A stretch of DNA of 64,000 nucleotides from Nilaparvata lugens (GCF_014356525.2 NC_052505.1:15502635-15566634); one strand, 5' to 3'. Shown: positions 46,631 to 59,902, counted from the first letter of the stretch. A program made the numbers and translations. Notes: generated from the sequence alone by a model not told the origin.

Positions 46631-47267
46631 TCTTTAGAATGAAATTTAGTTCAAACTCATTGTACATACCACAAATGTTCGCATAAATTTTTAAACTCCG
46701 TAGGATAAGGTTTAGTTATGTGTTGAATTGTTGAGGATTTTGCTTTTAATGCCATGATTCTGAGTAACTTACTGTTTTCATTTTTTCAAATATTGTTATG
46801 AATTGGATTGGAACTAATCTGATTGCTCTGAATTGATGTTATCTGCATGTATTTTATATTTGTCGTATTCTGTGATACTTATTAATAGAATTGATCATTT
46901 TAGTTGATGTTTCAATTATCTCCACATTATAGTATCCATGGATGTATATTATTTTTCGAAATTAAATTTTTATGTATTGAATCTATTTGTGGAGATAAGT
47001 GTCGAATAAACAGTTTTCAACTATAACCTACTAATCATAGGATAATCTATTTCTAGATTAGTAAAAAATCAATTTCATCCATTGGAGAGAGTGGTTTATA
47101 ACATTTGAAAAGAGTTTATAAAATTTCTGAGCCCTGTAATGTAGTTGAAGGCTCCCTCGTTATACGAGGATAGTAACGCCGATGACTTGTTTACTTGATA
47201 TTATTGATATATCACTAGTAAACTGGATAGAAATATGTAACGAAAAATATTCGAGGGCTTGTGTAAT

Positions 47268-47466
47268 GCCAGTTACACACACATCGATTTTTAGACGTCT
47301 GATTTTTTGCCATCCCTATAAATTCTATTAGATTGAGCATAAATTGTCAAGCGCATAATATTTTGTTTCTGAACATATCATGTGTTTGTCAAGTTCCATT
47401 CAATCTGGTAGAATTTATAAGGACGGAAAAAATCGAACGTCCAAAATCCTATGTGTGTGAAACTGA
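47268..47466. mobile_element. MITE (GCCAGTTACACACACA ends)
   Basis: GCCAGTTACACACACATC faces TGTGTGTGAAACTGAC; inner CCTATAAATTCTA faces TAGAATTTATAAGG. Confidence 0.8.
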
Positions 47467-47786
47467 CTTGAGCTGGATTTTGAATTGGTCCACGTGAAAT
47501 TGTAAACTTCAATGTTAGTTATTTCTATTCTCAAAAGCAATGCTACAGGCTCCTGACACGGAGTAGAGAACACCATGGTTTCCTTATTCCGTGCTCCTGA
47601 TCTCTTCAGGATGTCATGTTTTCGGAATCGTATCAAGTAGCTTTTGAAGCAATCTTATCACCTCATCAATGAAATCTGATTTCTGGGTTGGTTCAGAACG
47701 TTTACAAATCCCATAATTATTGGTCGAACATTTGAACTTGATCGTGATTTTTTCTCCTCTTATTTGTTTCTCGAAAAATACCCTCT

Positions 47787-48765
47787 AAGGCCCAATTCAC
47801 ACCGAAGTGACGAGGCGGTGACTTTTATAGCTTCCATCAGAGAAAACTTTTATAATGTGCTTCCATAAGCTTTTGTATTCTGTGCTTCCATACAAACATA
47901 AGGTTCAATGCAAACAGAAGTGGCTTACAGATGGAAATGAAATGGAAGTTCATTTGCTCAAATGCTAATTAATGAATAATTATTATTAAACGAAAATCCC
48001 AATTAAATGCTGTAAATCACCCCGAAGACTTCTGCTACTGCAAATATTGACAACAGGGTAAACAGCTAGATGGATATTCGATGAGCTTTCATGAAGTGGA
48101 TTGGCGAAACGCTACTCCAGTTTGCATTGGACCATATGTTTATTATTTTTCCTACAGTTACTTTGAAAAGTGGCCATTGCTGCACTGATTACAGAACGCA
48201 AAGAATCACTTTTCCGCTCTAGTGCGGGAAAAATTTTTCTGCACTCCAGATTTTCAACATGGCAACGCAAAATACTTAGTAGGTTATATGGAGCAACAGT
48301 GCAGCAAAATCAAAATGAAGTTGGTAACAGTGACTGGGCTGCTATAGTGAGCAGAGGTGCAACCAAGCACAACGCGCTAATTATTAGTATTAGATATTAT
48401 AACCAAGGACAACATTTTTATTCAATTTGACAATAAATTAAGGTTTTTATCAATAATAAAATTACACAGAAAAACATTTGATGGATTTCAGGCAATTTTA
48501 CCCATAATTAGCCACTTTTCATATTCAATGGTAACTGTAGGAAAAACTTAATGTGAAATACGTGCGCAAAGTTCCTCTGCTGCACTCAAGAAACCATTCC
48601 GCCCTCGCCTACGGCTCGGGCGTAAACGTTTCTTTCGGTGCAGCAAAGTGTCACTTTGCGCACTAGTTGCACAAATAACTATAGGAGTGGCATAGAAGTG
48701 GTGAAAAGTCAGTGCCAAGTCAGCGCCTCGACACCGCCACCTCACTTCAGTGTGTATTGGGCCTT
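47787..48765. mobile_element. MITE (AAGGCCCAATTCACAC ends) with nested element
   Basis: AAGGCCCAATTCACACCGAA faces TTCAGTGTGTATTGGGCCTT; GACGAGGCGGTG faces CACCGCC. TA flanks both ends. The CCTACAG-family element at 48151-48685 sits inside. Confidence 0.8.
48151..48685. mobile_element. CCTACAG-family element, nested
   Basis: CCTACAGTTACTTTGAAAAG and its counterpart CACTTTTCATATTCAATGG with TAACTGTAGG; tail with GCCTACGGCTCGGGCG and GTTTCTTTCGGTGCAGC. The 86-codon frame here is not a gene. Confidence 0.7.
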
Positions 48766-49215
48766 ATGTAGTAAGATGAAGTCTAATAATATATTCATCG
48801 TCATCCAATAAAAATTCGATTACCACAAGTGATGTAGAAATCAAAATCATCAGGGAGAGGAGTTGGGTCAATATCAGATGAAATTACTTGAAAACCACTG
48901 GATTATTAGTGGTTTTGACGATATCATGTCGTTTTCATTTGATATGGATATTTATCACAACATTACCTTCCCAACAACATAGAACGTTAGTTGGGTCACT
49001 TGGATTTATATTCTTGAAAACCTTTTGTTACTAATTTTATATTATTTATGAATCCTTACACGAATTGAAACACCTAATGCTGTTTGAATATGAAGTAATT
49101 ATTCATCGATGTAATACTTTTTATAATTATGTATGAATCCTTCCATAAATTGAAACTTATGAAGTTGTTTAAATATGGAGTGTTAGTGAATTGATGATTT
49201 TCTGGTTTCTTTCAG

Positions 49216-49317
49216 ACTGGACAGGGTCTCGGGATCATGATAATAGAGGGTCGCCACACCGAGGTGGGGCAAGGCATTTTCATATCAGACATTCAGGAGG
49301 GCAGTGCAGCTGAACAG
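49216..49317 (+). CDS. inaD: inaD exon C: PDZ3 ligand-binding core
   Basis: A 102-nt exon, 34 codons, phase 0 on both sides, acceptor TTTCTTTCAG and donor CAG|GTCAGA. It encodes TGQGLGIMIIEGRH, with the GLGI loop that holds the ligand carboxylate, then EVGQGIFISDIQEGSAAEQ, strands 3 and 4 and the following loop. A HxEVGxGIFISD block is shared with fly INAD PDZ3 and is unusual among PDZ domains, which makes this the best diagnostic exon. The base composition is more GC-rich than the surrounding intron, as expected for coding DNA under selection. In flies PDZ3 of INAD is reported to bind the TRP channel; whether that holds here is inference. Confidence 0.9.
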
Positions 49318-50694
49318 GTCAGAATCTTTATTCAATATATAATTCGTAATTTATACAATAATTGCACATCAATTGTAATCAAAGTAAACTTTCTTAGAAT
49401 ATACGTATACCAAAGTATACGTATACTTTAGTATAAGTATTTTTCTCATACAAAAACCAAATTACCCAAAACCAGAAACCAAATAACGTTAGCCATTCAT
49501 GGCTATCGTACAAAAACCAAACTATTGTTAGTTATTTTAAAACAGTTGAATTGATCAAGAAATGAAAATAAAAAATCTAAGTACCCTTTTTATAATTTTT
49601 TACTCTCAAAATGCTTCATGAATGATGCTTAATGAAAATTACATGAATGATGAAAAATTTAAAATAAAGGGTACTTGAATTTTTCTTTATTCCTTGACAA
49701 TTAATAGTAGCCTTATTGGTAATTTGATGGCGGATCGACCAAATATAATTAAGTTAGAATGAGTATTTCTGAATGCAATTATTTTTACTAAAATTATTAG
49801 GAACAAGAACTTATTCTGAAATACTATTTCATGTCGGGCCATCTAAATGCTAGATTCACTTTACATCATTTACTAAAATCAATTGATCTGTAGGACAGAA
49901 CTCTTATACATATTGGTATAAGAAGTTTTATCGATTAGCCCATACGTGTGTAATTTATGTCCTATCAATATAGATTGATACACCACTAATAAACACCTTT
50001 TCATCAATTCTAATCACTAAAAGTTCTCAGGCACCTGAAAAATCATTGTTCCCATTTGGGGAACAATAGTCTCGAAAGATCATTTCAATATCTCAAATCA
50101 ATCCTGTCAACTTATCTAAATAGAACTAAATTCTAGTTTAAACTAATAGTCGATTTTTCAAGAGAAACTTTTTTTGTTGAAGTTGAGAGAGTAGATTATT
50201 TTATTTTTGAAACGGAACTGTACAGCGAAGCTGAAAAAATAAAGATACAATGTTCTAAGAATGTTTTTTTTTCTGAATCCGTAGCAGAATAAGTTAGGTA
50301 GCCTAAGCTGCAGAGACGTATCACTCAGAAGGAATTCAAAAGTGGTTCTTCACTGTTGGGGCGCAACGAAGATTATCCCCATGAAAGTTGAAAAAGTACG
50401 CGAAAAATGAAAGACTGTGTGTGGTTATGCTTAGAAAAAGGCTTTTTTATCCGTGTAGGCTCGAGTTTACTGTATATGATGTGGGAACAGAAAGCTGTGC
50501 TCAAAAATGAACATCTGGTGTCGTTGCATTGAGAATTCAATAGCGGAACGTGCCCCTTCACTGAATTCATTCAATAAATATTCATGAAAGATTTATTTCA
50601 ATTGCTGTAATACCATATCGCTCCGATATGAATTGAGAGCTTTGTTGTGGAATATTATACGAGTACACCGAGTTATGAATTCAAAATGTACGTT

Positions 50695-50925
50695 CTATCA
50701 TTAGAGAAAAGATATAAGATATCCCATCATATTTATGCTCTAAATTTAAAGCCGATTACTGTCGACTACTTTTTTGGCCGGGTGAGAGTGTAAGAACGGC
50801 ATAGTATGAGAGAATACCTGCGTCACATAGCTTCACGAAAAAGAACTACAAGGACTTGAGAGTGAAATTTGGAACATGAGCAACCATGGGATATCTTCTT
50901 ATGCTAACTTTTCTCTATGATTTTA
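50695..50925. mobile_element. Diverged copy of the CATAGAGAAAC MITE
   Basis: Shares ATATCCCAT, GGGTGAGAGTGTAAGAACGG and ATGGGATATCTTCTTATGC, ending CTCTATG, with 61171-61445. Confidence 0.65.
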
Positions 50926-51337
50926 TATTGCACTATCATGGAAGCGAATTTACTGCTTCAAATACAAGTTTTGATGTGAAATTATCTTTCCCATTAAAAA
51001 ACTATCTTGTTATGAACATTTTGATATTGTATCAAATAATATATCACAAGACTTTCTTACTCTTTAAAGACTTCTCATTAATTGAAATGTAGATGTGACA
51101 ACGAAATCGGATAAGAATTGAGAATGGAAAATTTTGGGAAATTCATTACAGATTTAGAGATAGGAGAATCCATCTACGGATACTAAATTATTGACTAATC
51201 GACTATCTGTTTCTAATTACTTATTGACAACTATCTTCTTTACTATTTTAAGGAATCTTTCCTATTTTAGTGATAATAATATGGAATACTCGTTCTATTT
51301 TTGGTTTCGAAGAATCTAAATATGAAAATCTACTTTT

Positions 51338-51535
51338 CCTACAGTTACCCGAAAAAGTGCTCATTCCCGCATCAATTATAGTACGCAAAATACCTTATTC
51401 CCACACCCAGTGCGGGAATGTAGATTTGAGTGCGGCAAAGTACTTTGCCGCACTCCAAATTTGCAACATAACAACACAAAATAGTTAACATGCTTTATGA
51501 CGGTAGAGTGCGGCAAAGTAAAAGAAATGTTGGTA
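51338..51535. mobile_element. CCTACAG-family element, left part with a perfect palindrome
   Basis: Starts CCTACAGTTACCCG. Positions 51428-51455 form a perfect 28-bp palindrome centred on AGTACT, arms GAGTGCGGCAA. Confidence 0.7.
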
Positions 51536-52897
51536 AACCTGAATATTTTGATGGCTGGAAATTTTTGTAAAACAGCTGATTATTACCGTGAGATATTGGT
51601 TAATGAACAGTAAATAAACAAGAAGTTTTGATAGTATTCAATATCAGTATTTTATTTCTATTCAAGTTATCATAAACGATTTTTTATGTGTGAGATGCCT
51701 ATTTTTTGCAACTGGAATACATTGGAAATATTTATCGACCATTTTTATGATCAAGGAATCAAGTATTTTTATAGCTTTATTTACTTTTGTGGTTAGGTTA
51801 CTCGTGTTAGTGATACTAAAGCTGTGATTGTTATATTTTCAAAACAATAATGTATCCATTAGGTTTGAAACATAAATATTTACACTTCAAAAAAAGTTAT
51901 TCAGTTTTTCAACTCCCCGTAAAATATCTACTCACATTTTCGTAGAACAACTTCAATGAATGCCGTTGATGAATAAGAAGCAGAATTCAATTCAGAATAC
52001 AGAATAGAGCTCATTAAATCCCGTAATCAAAAACACTGGATTTACAATAATATCCTGTTTACTCAACAGTGACTTGAATGATTGAAGTTCAGCATTTCAG
52101 GTAAATGTACTGTCTATATAATATAATTTAATCACGTTTTAAAGAATGCAGTATAACCTTACTGGGGCATATACCTACGTTACATGCGGTAGGCTACTGA
52201 GCGCTTGGCCAGAAAAGCAGAAAGATCTAATTATTGACAAGTTTACTCATGTATTTACAAAAAATAAAACAAGCTGAAACTATATTTTTACACTAATATA
52301 CAGTATAATATATCATTCAGACTCAAACTTGAGGATATTTGGAACTGGAATAAATAGTACACATGAAAATTTCATAGATTGGTCAGGTTAGACTTAAGTC
52401 TGTCCTGAGGGCTGATCACTAGCCTAATCCTTAATCAGTCCTTGGCATATTAGCTTATTTATTTATTTACATTAATAGAAAAATTAAAACATAAGCTTAC
52501 AGCTTTGATCACATAGACAAATTAATCAATAAAACAAATCAATGGGCACCGTATAAGTATAAGCAAAGTTTTGCTGCAAAACTTTTGTGTTTTCGGATAG
52601 AAGAATATTAAACTGTTAGTCACGGGTGAAGTATAACGTTTGTGAGGCTCATTAAAGGCTCAAAAACATATCCAGACAAGTGATATGGCCTTTTCTACAC
52701 TTGCTGATGACTTCTTGTAGATAAAGTATCATTATAATTGAATCTCATATAACGTTTTAATATTCATTCTATTATCATTTACACTGAATTTGGAACAATT
52801 CTGTTGTGGAATGGTTGCAATATTTATTATCAACATTAAAAATACTAAAGATTTACACAAACAAACATTTTATTTGGTATAGGACATGTTCACCGTC

Positions 52898-53085
52898 TAT
52901 TGCTGACTTTTCACATTCTATGGTAACTGTAGGAAAAATTTAATGTGCAATACGTGCGCAAAGTTTCTTTGCTGCACTCAAGAAACCATCATTCCGCACT
53001 CGCCTACGGCTCGTGCGTAAACGTTTCTTTCGGTGCAGCAAAGTGGCACTTTGCGCACTAGTTGCACAAATAACTATTGTGAACA
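52898..53085. mobile_element. CCTACAG-family element, right part
   Basis: CTTTTCACATTCTATGGTAA with CTGTAGGAAAAATT, then GCCTACGGCTCGTGCG and GCGCACTAGTTGCAC. Confidence 0.7.
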
Positions 53086-53159
53086 TATTTAATGATTGAA
53101 ATTTTTGTATTGTGAAGAACTACAAGACTTAACCTATTTCGTACTATGTGTAACCTTAT

Positions 53160-53255
53160 CCAAATTTAAGAGAGGAATAGCACAAGGTTACCTTATCTTT
53201 GCTCTCCCTATCATTTTGATGATGAACTTATTGTATGCATGAATGAATAAAGTTA
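53160..53255 (+). repeat. Retroelement 3' UTR fragment, copy 1
   Basis: GAGAGGAATAGCACAAGG and CATTTTGATGATG, ending GAATGAATAAAG. A second copy is at 57405-57500. Confidence 0.6.
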
Positions 53256-54064
53256 ATATTGTAAATGAAGTGAATGGAGAGCGCTCTGACAAAGGCTAAT
53301 TTTACAGATTTCGGTTTAAAATGTGAGAGAAATGCAACTTTCAATATACATTGAAAAGGAAACAAATTTGTATCTTTCAATTGCAATGACTATTGTGCAT
53401 CTGAATTATAATTGAGTCTTCGCATCTCAATTATAATTTATTCTCTTCTTCTCAATTATAATATTTTGGTCTCTATAAACAAGCAGAAGAATGTCATACT
53501 GTAGAAAGTATAATGTTGGGTTGGGGTGGAGTACCACTACAGAGAAATCATTTCGAAGGCAGATTTAAGGTAGCATCAGTCTGCTTGTGAAGCCTCCTAT
53601 GGTGTGTTCATGACAGCATGGCAGCAGTCGTCAACTCGATCTCTTGATGGGAAAGATTATGGAGATAGAGATTGGAGACACAGTAACTGAGCTGAAGCGG
53701 ACTCCGTCTAACATAAAACATGAATAAGCTTCATGATCTTTTTTAAAAATAATAAAAATGAAGAAATTTTACATTTTAAATTTTGAATTTGGTTTTATCG
53801 ATACCATTCTTGGAATACTAGAAGTCAAGAATCAAACTGTTCAATCTTTTCAGACATATTTACTGACATTGGATCAGATCTCCATTGGAAGCGTATTTGA
53901 ATGAGTGAAAATGAAAAACATAATTTGCAGTAACACACAAAGATTATATGATTTGAAAAACAAGATAATATTTGAATTCAGAATGAAAAACATCATTTTC
54001 AGTAACACACAAAGATAATATGGTTTGAAAAACAAGATAATTTGATAAAAAATTCAAAACTTCA

Positions 54065-54420
54065 TCATTCAATTTTTTTTTTCAATTTATTAAAAACACA
54101 CATAACAAGACAAACCCAAATTACAAAGAATTTGAAACAAATAAAACACAATAAAATGTTACAAATATAAAAAACCATGGGCTTTGTGGTTGGGTGTGTT
54201 GGAGGAGAGAAAAAAAAGAGAGGAAGATACCTAGCCAACTGTGGTTTCCCATGTAATAGGCAGGCAAAGAAGAGAAGAGAAGTAATGAGGGAAAAAGGTA
54301 AGGGAGAAATGGGGGGAAGGAAGAAAACAGAGGAATAGGTACTCAAAATAAAGGTAAGCGAGTCCACTGAAAAATGAAAAAACAATGCTGGAGCAGAAAT
54401 CTCGAGTCATATATTATCTA
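54065..54420 (-). mobile_element. Probable retroelement 3' end with A tail
   Basis: On the minus strand it ends TTTAATAAATTGAAAAAAAA, a polyadenylation signal with an A tail, followed by unrelated DNA. The 106-codon frame here (Ser/Phe/Pro-rich) has no recognised domain. Confidence 0.5.
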
Positions 54421-54772
54421 AATGGAAGAAGAAATTACTGTATGTCCAGTTTTTTATATCCAGTTTAATTTTTCCGCTGATCTTATTGTCCATGAGAAAG
54501 TGATTTGGAATGAGGTTTATTTTTTTAGTACCTATGTTAATTAACTGCCTCCTTATACATTCAATATTAGTGTTATAGGTTACATATTTGTTAGCAGTGG
54601 CCCTTAGATTATAATAATTAAGTGTAGAGTTTAAGCAGCATCACAGATTTTGAACAACAGATTTATTTCTACCGTCACTTGAAAGAAGAATAGATGTGTA
54701 CGAATTACAGTAGAGTATGCCAAAAATATCTATATAAACCTGAAAAAAAGGAAGAAAAATGTATTGTGCCCC

Positions 54773-54982
54773 TTAAAGGCAGGCGCACACAGATTGTCAT
54801 CGGACGGATGCCACGCATCGGACAGATCGGACGATTAGATTTGATGTATTGTTTTCAATTGGATTGCGCATACCTATCCGCATCGTAGAGGGATGCGCAC
54901 TTCAATTGAAAACAATGCATCAAATCTAATCACCCGATGCGTGCCGTCCGTCCGATGACGATCTGTGTGCGCCTACCTTTAA
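54773..54982. mobile_element. Palindromic MITE with TTAA flanks
   Basis: TTAAAGGCAGGCGCACACAG faces CTGTGTGCGCCTACCTTTAA. Inner arms GATTAGATTTGATG and TTGTTTTCAATTG are also inverted. Length 210 bp. Confidence 0.85.
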
Positions 54983-56162
54983 CCACCATTCTGATGCAAT
55001 GTAGAAGAATAAATAAGGAAGCATGTTGGAATACAGACGAATGCAATGATCATAAAAGAACAGGAATCTAATTTGGCAAGAGAGATGGAGCTTTGAGGTA
55101 AATGCTTTGATAAGTTTTGACGATTAAAATGTTTTGTTTGAATTGAGTGTCCCAGCAGACAAAACTGTCTCCAATCATTTTTATAAGCTCAGTTTTCTCC
55201 GCTATATCATTACAAGGGTGGCTGCCAAAGAATCCGCTATAAGTTAGTCATGAGAAATTACTTCCCACGGATTTGTACTCGCCTAAAATTGTTGGTTTAT
55301 GAATGATCATTTCTCATCAGGACCAGAGCATCGTCCTTGAAAAATTGAAAATTTCACATGGAAATCAAATAAGTGATCTTTCAAAGCACCAAAGGGAATT
55401 TTTAGTGTTTGAGGAGATGTGAATGTTTAGAAACATCGACATTAACTGTTGAGTAGAATGATTTGAGAAATTCACAAACTCACCTAGTTTCTCCTGATGT
55501 ATGAATAAATTGAAAGTAATTTGAAGGATCTAACTTACCTTGATGGTCTGAAGGAAGCGATTGGGCTAGAAATTCTGGTTGACGAAGTAGAAGAAGACAG
55601 TGGATAATTATTCGAAATTATCAAACACCGATGACATCGAATGATTGATTAGAATAACTTCACCTTTTCCAGTTGTATTTGAGAAAGTATAATTTCAATT
55701 CCAGAAATTATCATTTTAAATTGAGAAGTTGTCAATTGTAATTGATAAATGGGATAAAAAAATCAGGTGATCGTTTTTATTATTTTCAATTGAAATCTTC
55801 TCATTTACATTTGACACTCCTCAAATACAATTCACTATTCTCAATAAATTACATTTATGATGTGTTCTCAAATACTATTGACTACTCTCATTTACATCTG
55901 ACGTTATCTCAATTACAAGTGTCTAGTCTCAAATTCAATAATTGGTGGTTTCCTGAGTTGAATTTATACTTTCTCGAATACAAGCAGAAAAGGTGTAAAG
56001 ATTTCAGAAGAGTAAAACAAGTCCATGATTTCAAAGCAAAAATTGGTCTGATGAGATGAATTCAAAATAGATTCTCTAAATAATAAACTGTAGAACATCA
56101 GATTGTATATTAGTATGATTGCATATCAAGGCTGACCCGACTCATGTCCGATATTTCATTGC

Positions 56163-56386
56163 TAAGGCTGGGACACACTTTGCCATGCATCGTTCCGATC
56201 CGACTCATGCCCGATTTTTATGTGGAGTGAAGGGGTGGTGGTAATACAAGGGTTTGTATGACGGTGAGAGACTTTCCGCATTCTAGTCCATTATCTGTTT
56301 CGCTGCCATCCGCCTGTATAATCGGAGTCGGACCGGAACGCTGTATGACAGGAGTCTCATACAAATGTATGTGTGTTCGGGTCTTA
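56163..56386. mobile_element. Degraded MITE (TAAGGCTGGGACACAC ends)
   Basis: TAAGGCTGGGACACAC faces GTGTGTTCGGGTCTTA; GATCCGACTC faces GAGTCGGACC. Confidence 0.55.
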
Positions 56387-56944
56387 AAAACAAACATTAT
56401 TCAAAAAAGCTGGTGCCTTGGTACATTTTAAGACTGCTCACATACAGAAGTAAACTGATGATAACACGACAGAAACTGAAGCTTCTCCAAATTAGTTGAA
56501 GAGACTTGAGGAATTGTCAAAAAATCCACTCTATTTTATTTTTAAATCCCAATCCAAATTAGTTGTTGCTAGTTGCGTGCATATCACTCACTTTAATATA
56601 TATTATATAGATTCAACATCACCAGGTTACTCTCTGTATGTAGTACGGTATGTAAGCAGCCACAGTAAACGTTTAAAAATATTGTTTCATAGTTGTAGAA
56701 ATGTCAACTATGATTGCTTAATTGTTTTAGTAGAAATATTTTTTTCAGGTACAATTAGATAATATAATTGGGACATCCACAAGAATAGAAGTAATCAGTC
56801 CATAACTTTGAGGATAGATGGTTGTCTGTCAGATTAAGTGAGAATATACCAAGAAGAAGTGAAAATTGAAATGTATTCTTTAAACTGACAATCATGCAAA
56901 CATAATCATATTATTTTATTATGACTGACAAAGGAAAATGATGC

Positions 56945-57251
56945 TATAGTGAGGTCCACGTTATAATGACAGTATTTGATCAACTTTGGTTTTGAATGAA
57001 AAAAGACTAAGAAATTGTCAATATGAATAATTACCACAATATCAACTTCTCAACTACACAAAAACTTTGGTTTTGCTATTCTTGTCTATCATTCGACAAA
57101 GCCGGTGGTACTATCCTTTTCTAGGTCCACAACGGTGACAATTATGTTTTTGACAGTGTAGAAATTAGAAATATGATTGATTAATGCAGAGAATCGGAAT
57201 CGCTATTCTTCTATCTTCATCCACTGTCATTATAACGTGGACCTCACTATA
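56945..57251. mobile_element. TATAGTGAGG-family MITE, complete ends
   Basis: TATAGTGAGGTCCACG at left, CGTGGACCTCACTATA at right. The middle has AAAGACTAAGAAATTGTC and AATATCAACTTCTC, a fragment of the foldback family at 23896. Confidence 0.85.
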
Positions 57252-57404
57252 CTCATGACATTATCCTTCGATGTATACGATTATATTATAAAGTATGAAT
57301 GAATAAATTATTTTATTAGCTACTGCTGAGTTATGTTGCCTACTCTGAAATCGAAACACGTGCAAGACGTGCAAGATATAATGTTATCAAAAATTTAAAT
57401 GTTA

Positions 57405-57500
57405 TCTAAATTTGGGAGAGGAATAGCACAAGGATACCTTATTTTTTCTCTCCTTATCATTTTGATGATGTACTTAATGTATGAATCAATAAAGAATCAA
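57405..57500 (+). repeat. Retroelement 3' UTR fragment, copy 2
   Basis: GAGAGGAATAGCACAAGGAT and CATTTTGATGATG, ending with AATCAATAAAG, as at 53160. Confidence 0.6.
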
Positions 57501-59072
57501 GCAATCAATTATTCAAAGAATACGGTATACTTTTTTAATGATCAAAATGCCAATTAGAAAGGAGAATAAAATATTAAAATGAGATATCTTACAATCCAAA
57601 TTCAACCTAAATTATGAATTCTGTTCCCATAAAAACTAGAAAATGAGTAAAATAACTCACAAAGGTACTAAATATGTTAATGTGAACGTTTTTAAGAATG
57701 CGGTACATTTAAGATATTCATAGAATTGAAGCTCAGACTCTTGAAATATTTTGTATTTTCTGTTAGTTTCGTATGTCTTCAGTACAGATTCTTGGATTAT
57801 CTACATGAATACCAGAAAACTAGATTTGACGATTTTTTGTTGATACCCTGAATGAATGAATAATTTATGGTTTAGTACGTCAAAAATAAATGTTTTACTG
57901 ATTCTTAAGGTCCAATTCCTAAGCGACGACTGTACGATTCTAGCCGCGCGACGACCGTATTCTAATTACTGTATACTATTGTAGTTTATATAGTAGTTTT
58001 TATAGGGGATGGTTTCTGACCAGAAATTTTAATAGGAGGGCTAATAATAATTAATAATATTATATAATAATCCATTTTACAGACCTGTTTTCAAAATTGT
58101 CGGCCGAGCGGCTAACGTAGAACGGGAAGATCATGTTGTGATAATATGATTTAGCATCTAAACTCACCAGCTGTAATAAACACGACACTCTGTGATAAAA
58201 TTGTTTACTGGTATTAAAACGGTAGTTTTAAGCACATAGGAAGTCCGTATTGAGATGTGAATGAAAATATTGATTGTAAATAGATAAATTTCATGATTCA
58301 CCAAATAAAGTCAAGTGTGACATGAGATACATTGACTTTTTGGCGGTATGAAGTTCGCCGGGTAAGCTAGTACTTCATAAAATTAGAGTAATCATTTCAT
58401 TATGCCAGTTTGTAACATGTGAACAATCAGAATTCAACATTCTCATACTATCAAATGAAATCAAATTTATTGCTATAAAAAACAAAATACAATTTCGTTA
58501 AAAATTCTTAACAAGTGATTATTATGAATAAGAATACATTTTTTTCCTTAACAAAACAATAATTCGCCATGGCACCACCAGCAAAAGTAAAACTTGCTCG
58601 CTGGTGGGAGTCTTTATTTAAAGACTGTAAAGATTAGAACACTATGCTCATGTAGGCCTATATCTATAGGGATTTGTAGTCTCCTCATATCCCTGAATGA
58701 ATTGTGTAGATAATCCTTGATCAATAAATACTGTGAACTGAACGTTTTTCTTTTCTTGTAGGTATGTAGGCAATCAAATTTGCCGACTATCAATACTTGT
58801 TTCCAGAACTTGTGCTGTGTGTATTACATACAATAGAGCTGCAGCGTTTCTCTTGACTTATGCATTATTCATATTGTAAGTTCATTATGGCTTGAAGTGT
58901 CGTTGTAATGAGCCTGCTATTCACTAATGGCAAACATGACATTGAATGACGTGTCGGTTTGTTAGGTGAACGTGAATAGTGTTAGATTAGTGTTGGAGTG
59001 AATAGTTAGTGTTAGATTAGTCTATTGATTGTGCAGCCACTCAAGTCTTATTCTTCTTGTGATGTGTTTTAG

Positions 59073-59144
59073 GCCGGCTTGGTTGTTGGTGACATGATAC
59101 TAGCTGTTAACAAGGACTCGCTCCTTGGTTCCAATTACGATGCG
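59073..59144 (+). CDS. inaD: inaD exon D: PDZ3 middle
   Basis: A 72-nt exon, 24 codons, phase 0 on both sides. Acceptor GTGTTTTAG, donor GCG|GTGAGT. It encodes AGLVVGDMILAVNKDSLLGS then NYDA. The GDMILAVN strand is the classic PDZ strand before the second helix, and the S-NYD segment matches the fly ESNYDDA motif. It follows exon C directly at protein level (SAAEQ-AGLVVGD), with no missing residues relative to the family. Confidence 0.88.
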
Positions 59145-59390
59145 GTGAGTATATTTTTATCATTCTTCATTCATCTATTAGAATAATATTTATAAATTAA
59201 GGTTTCGCTCCTCATAGCTTGATATAAAATCATTCAAATCACCTACATTCTGATTATGTCTGTCTTTATGATCGCAAAAATATATTTCATAAAACAATTG
59301 TTGTGATTTGAGTTTGATTGCTGTAATGTCAATTGAATAGTTTTGAAACTTGGGTACCTGGGTACAGTAATTTAATTTGGCTTTAGTTAT

Positions 59391-59600
59391 CTATACTAAG
59401 GTACACGTTATAATGGCAGTATTTGAATAGCATTGGTGTTGCTAGCCTTGTCTATCATTCGACAAAGCAGATAGCGCTATCCTTTTCTACCTCCACAGCA
59501 TTGCCAGATCGTTTTTTTAACAATACAGAAATATAATTAACGAAATATTTAATCTCAATTTAAAAAATGTATTATTAAAATCGCCTTCATTCTGATTATA
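59391..59600. mobile_element. TATAGTGAGG-family MITE, left half
   Basis: GGTACACGTTATAATGGCAG, then GCAGATAGCGCTATCC and TTGCCAGATCG. No right end follows. Confidence 0.7.
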
Positions 59601-59902
59601 AATAAATAAATGAGTCACATAACATAATTTACCATTCTTAATGCATTCATTAGAATAATAATTATCTAGTGTGATTATCCTAAATCCAACTGTTTATATC
59701 TAAAAATATCTATTTGTTAATCTAACTAAACAGACAGATAACGATTTTGGCCTTGAGACAAAAGTAGGAACTCACTAACGCTCGTTTAAAAAATTAAAGA
59801 ATAACATTTGGAAGAGAGATTGATTTTTGCTTTTTTAATAGTTTTTCTCTTCTTCAACTCCTAAAAACGTATCTAGGCTTCAGAAGCTTTCTCACCCAAT
59901 TA

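Larger units (their letters stand above)
45163..46670. mobile_element. CCATTTGCACAGT-family MITE holding three other MITEs
   Basis: The outer element resembles 30357-30512. Its pieces are TTTGCACAGTCGAAGCGTAA (45175), GAGACTTGATATGGATTCAA (46077), ATTCAATCCAG (46326) and GAATGAAATTTAGTTCAAAC (46637). Three other elements separate those pieces. Confidence 0.7.
19024..49215 (+). other. inaD intron B-C (30 kb)
   Basis: Bounded by GTACGT and TTTCTTTCAG. It hosts most mobile elements listed between these positions, including the intact antisense transposon. An open plus frame of 128 codons at 19214-19600 has no recognisable motif and AT-driven composition. Stretches 26680-27252, 28311-30356, 30513-32052 and 35771-36747 show nothing beyond AT-rich DNA and microsatellites. 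Confidence 0.7.
49318..59072 (+). other. inaD intron C-D (9.8 kb)
   Basis: Bounded by GTCAGA and TTTTAG. Holds the elements listed between these positions. In 49318-50690, 51540-52890, 53260-54060 and 57500-59070 I see only AT-rich DNA without genes. Confidence 0.7.
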
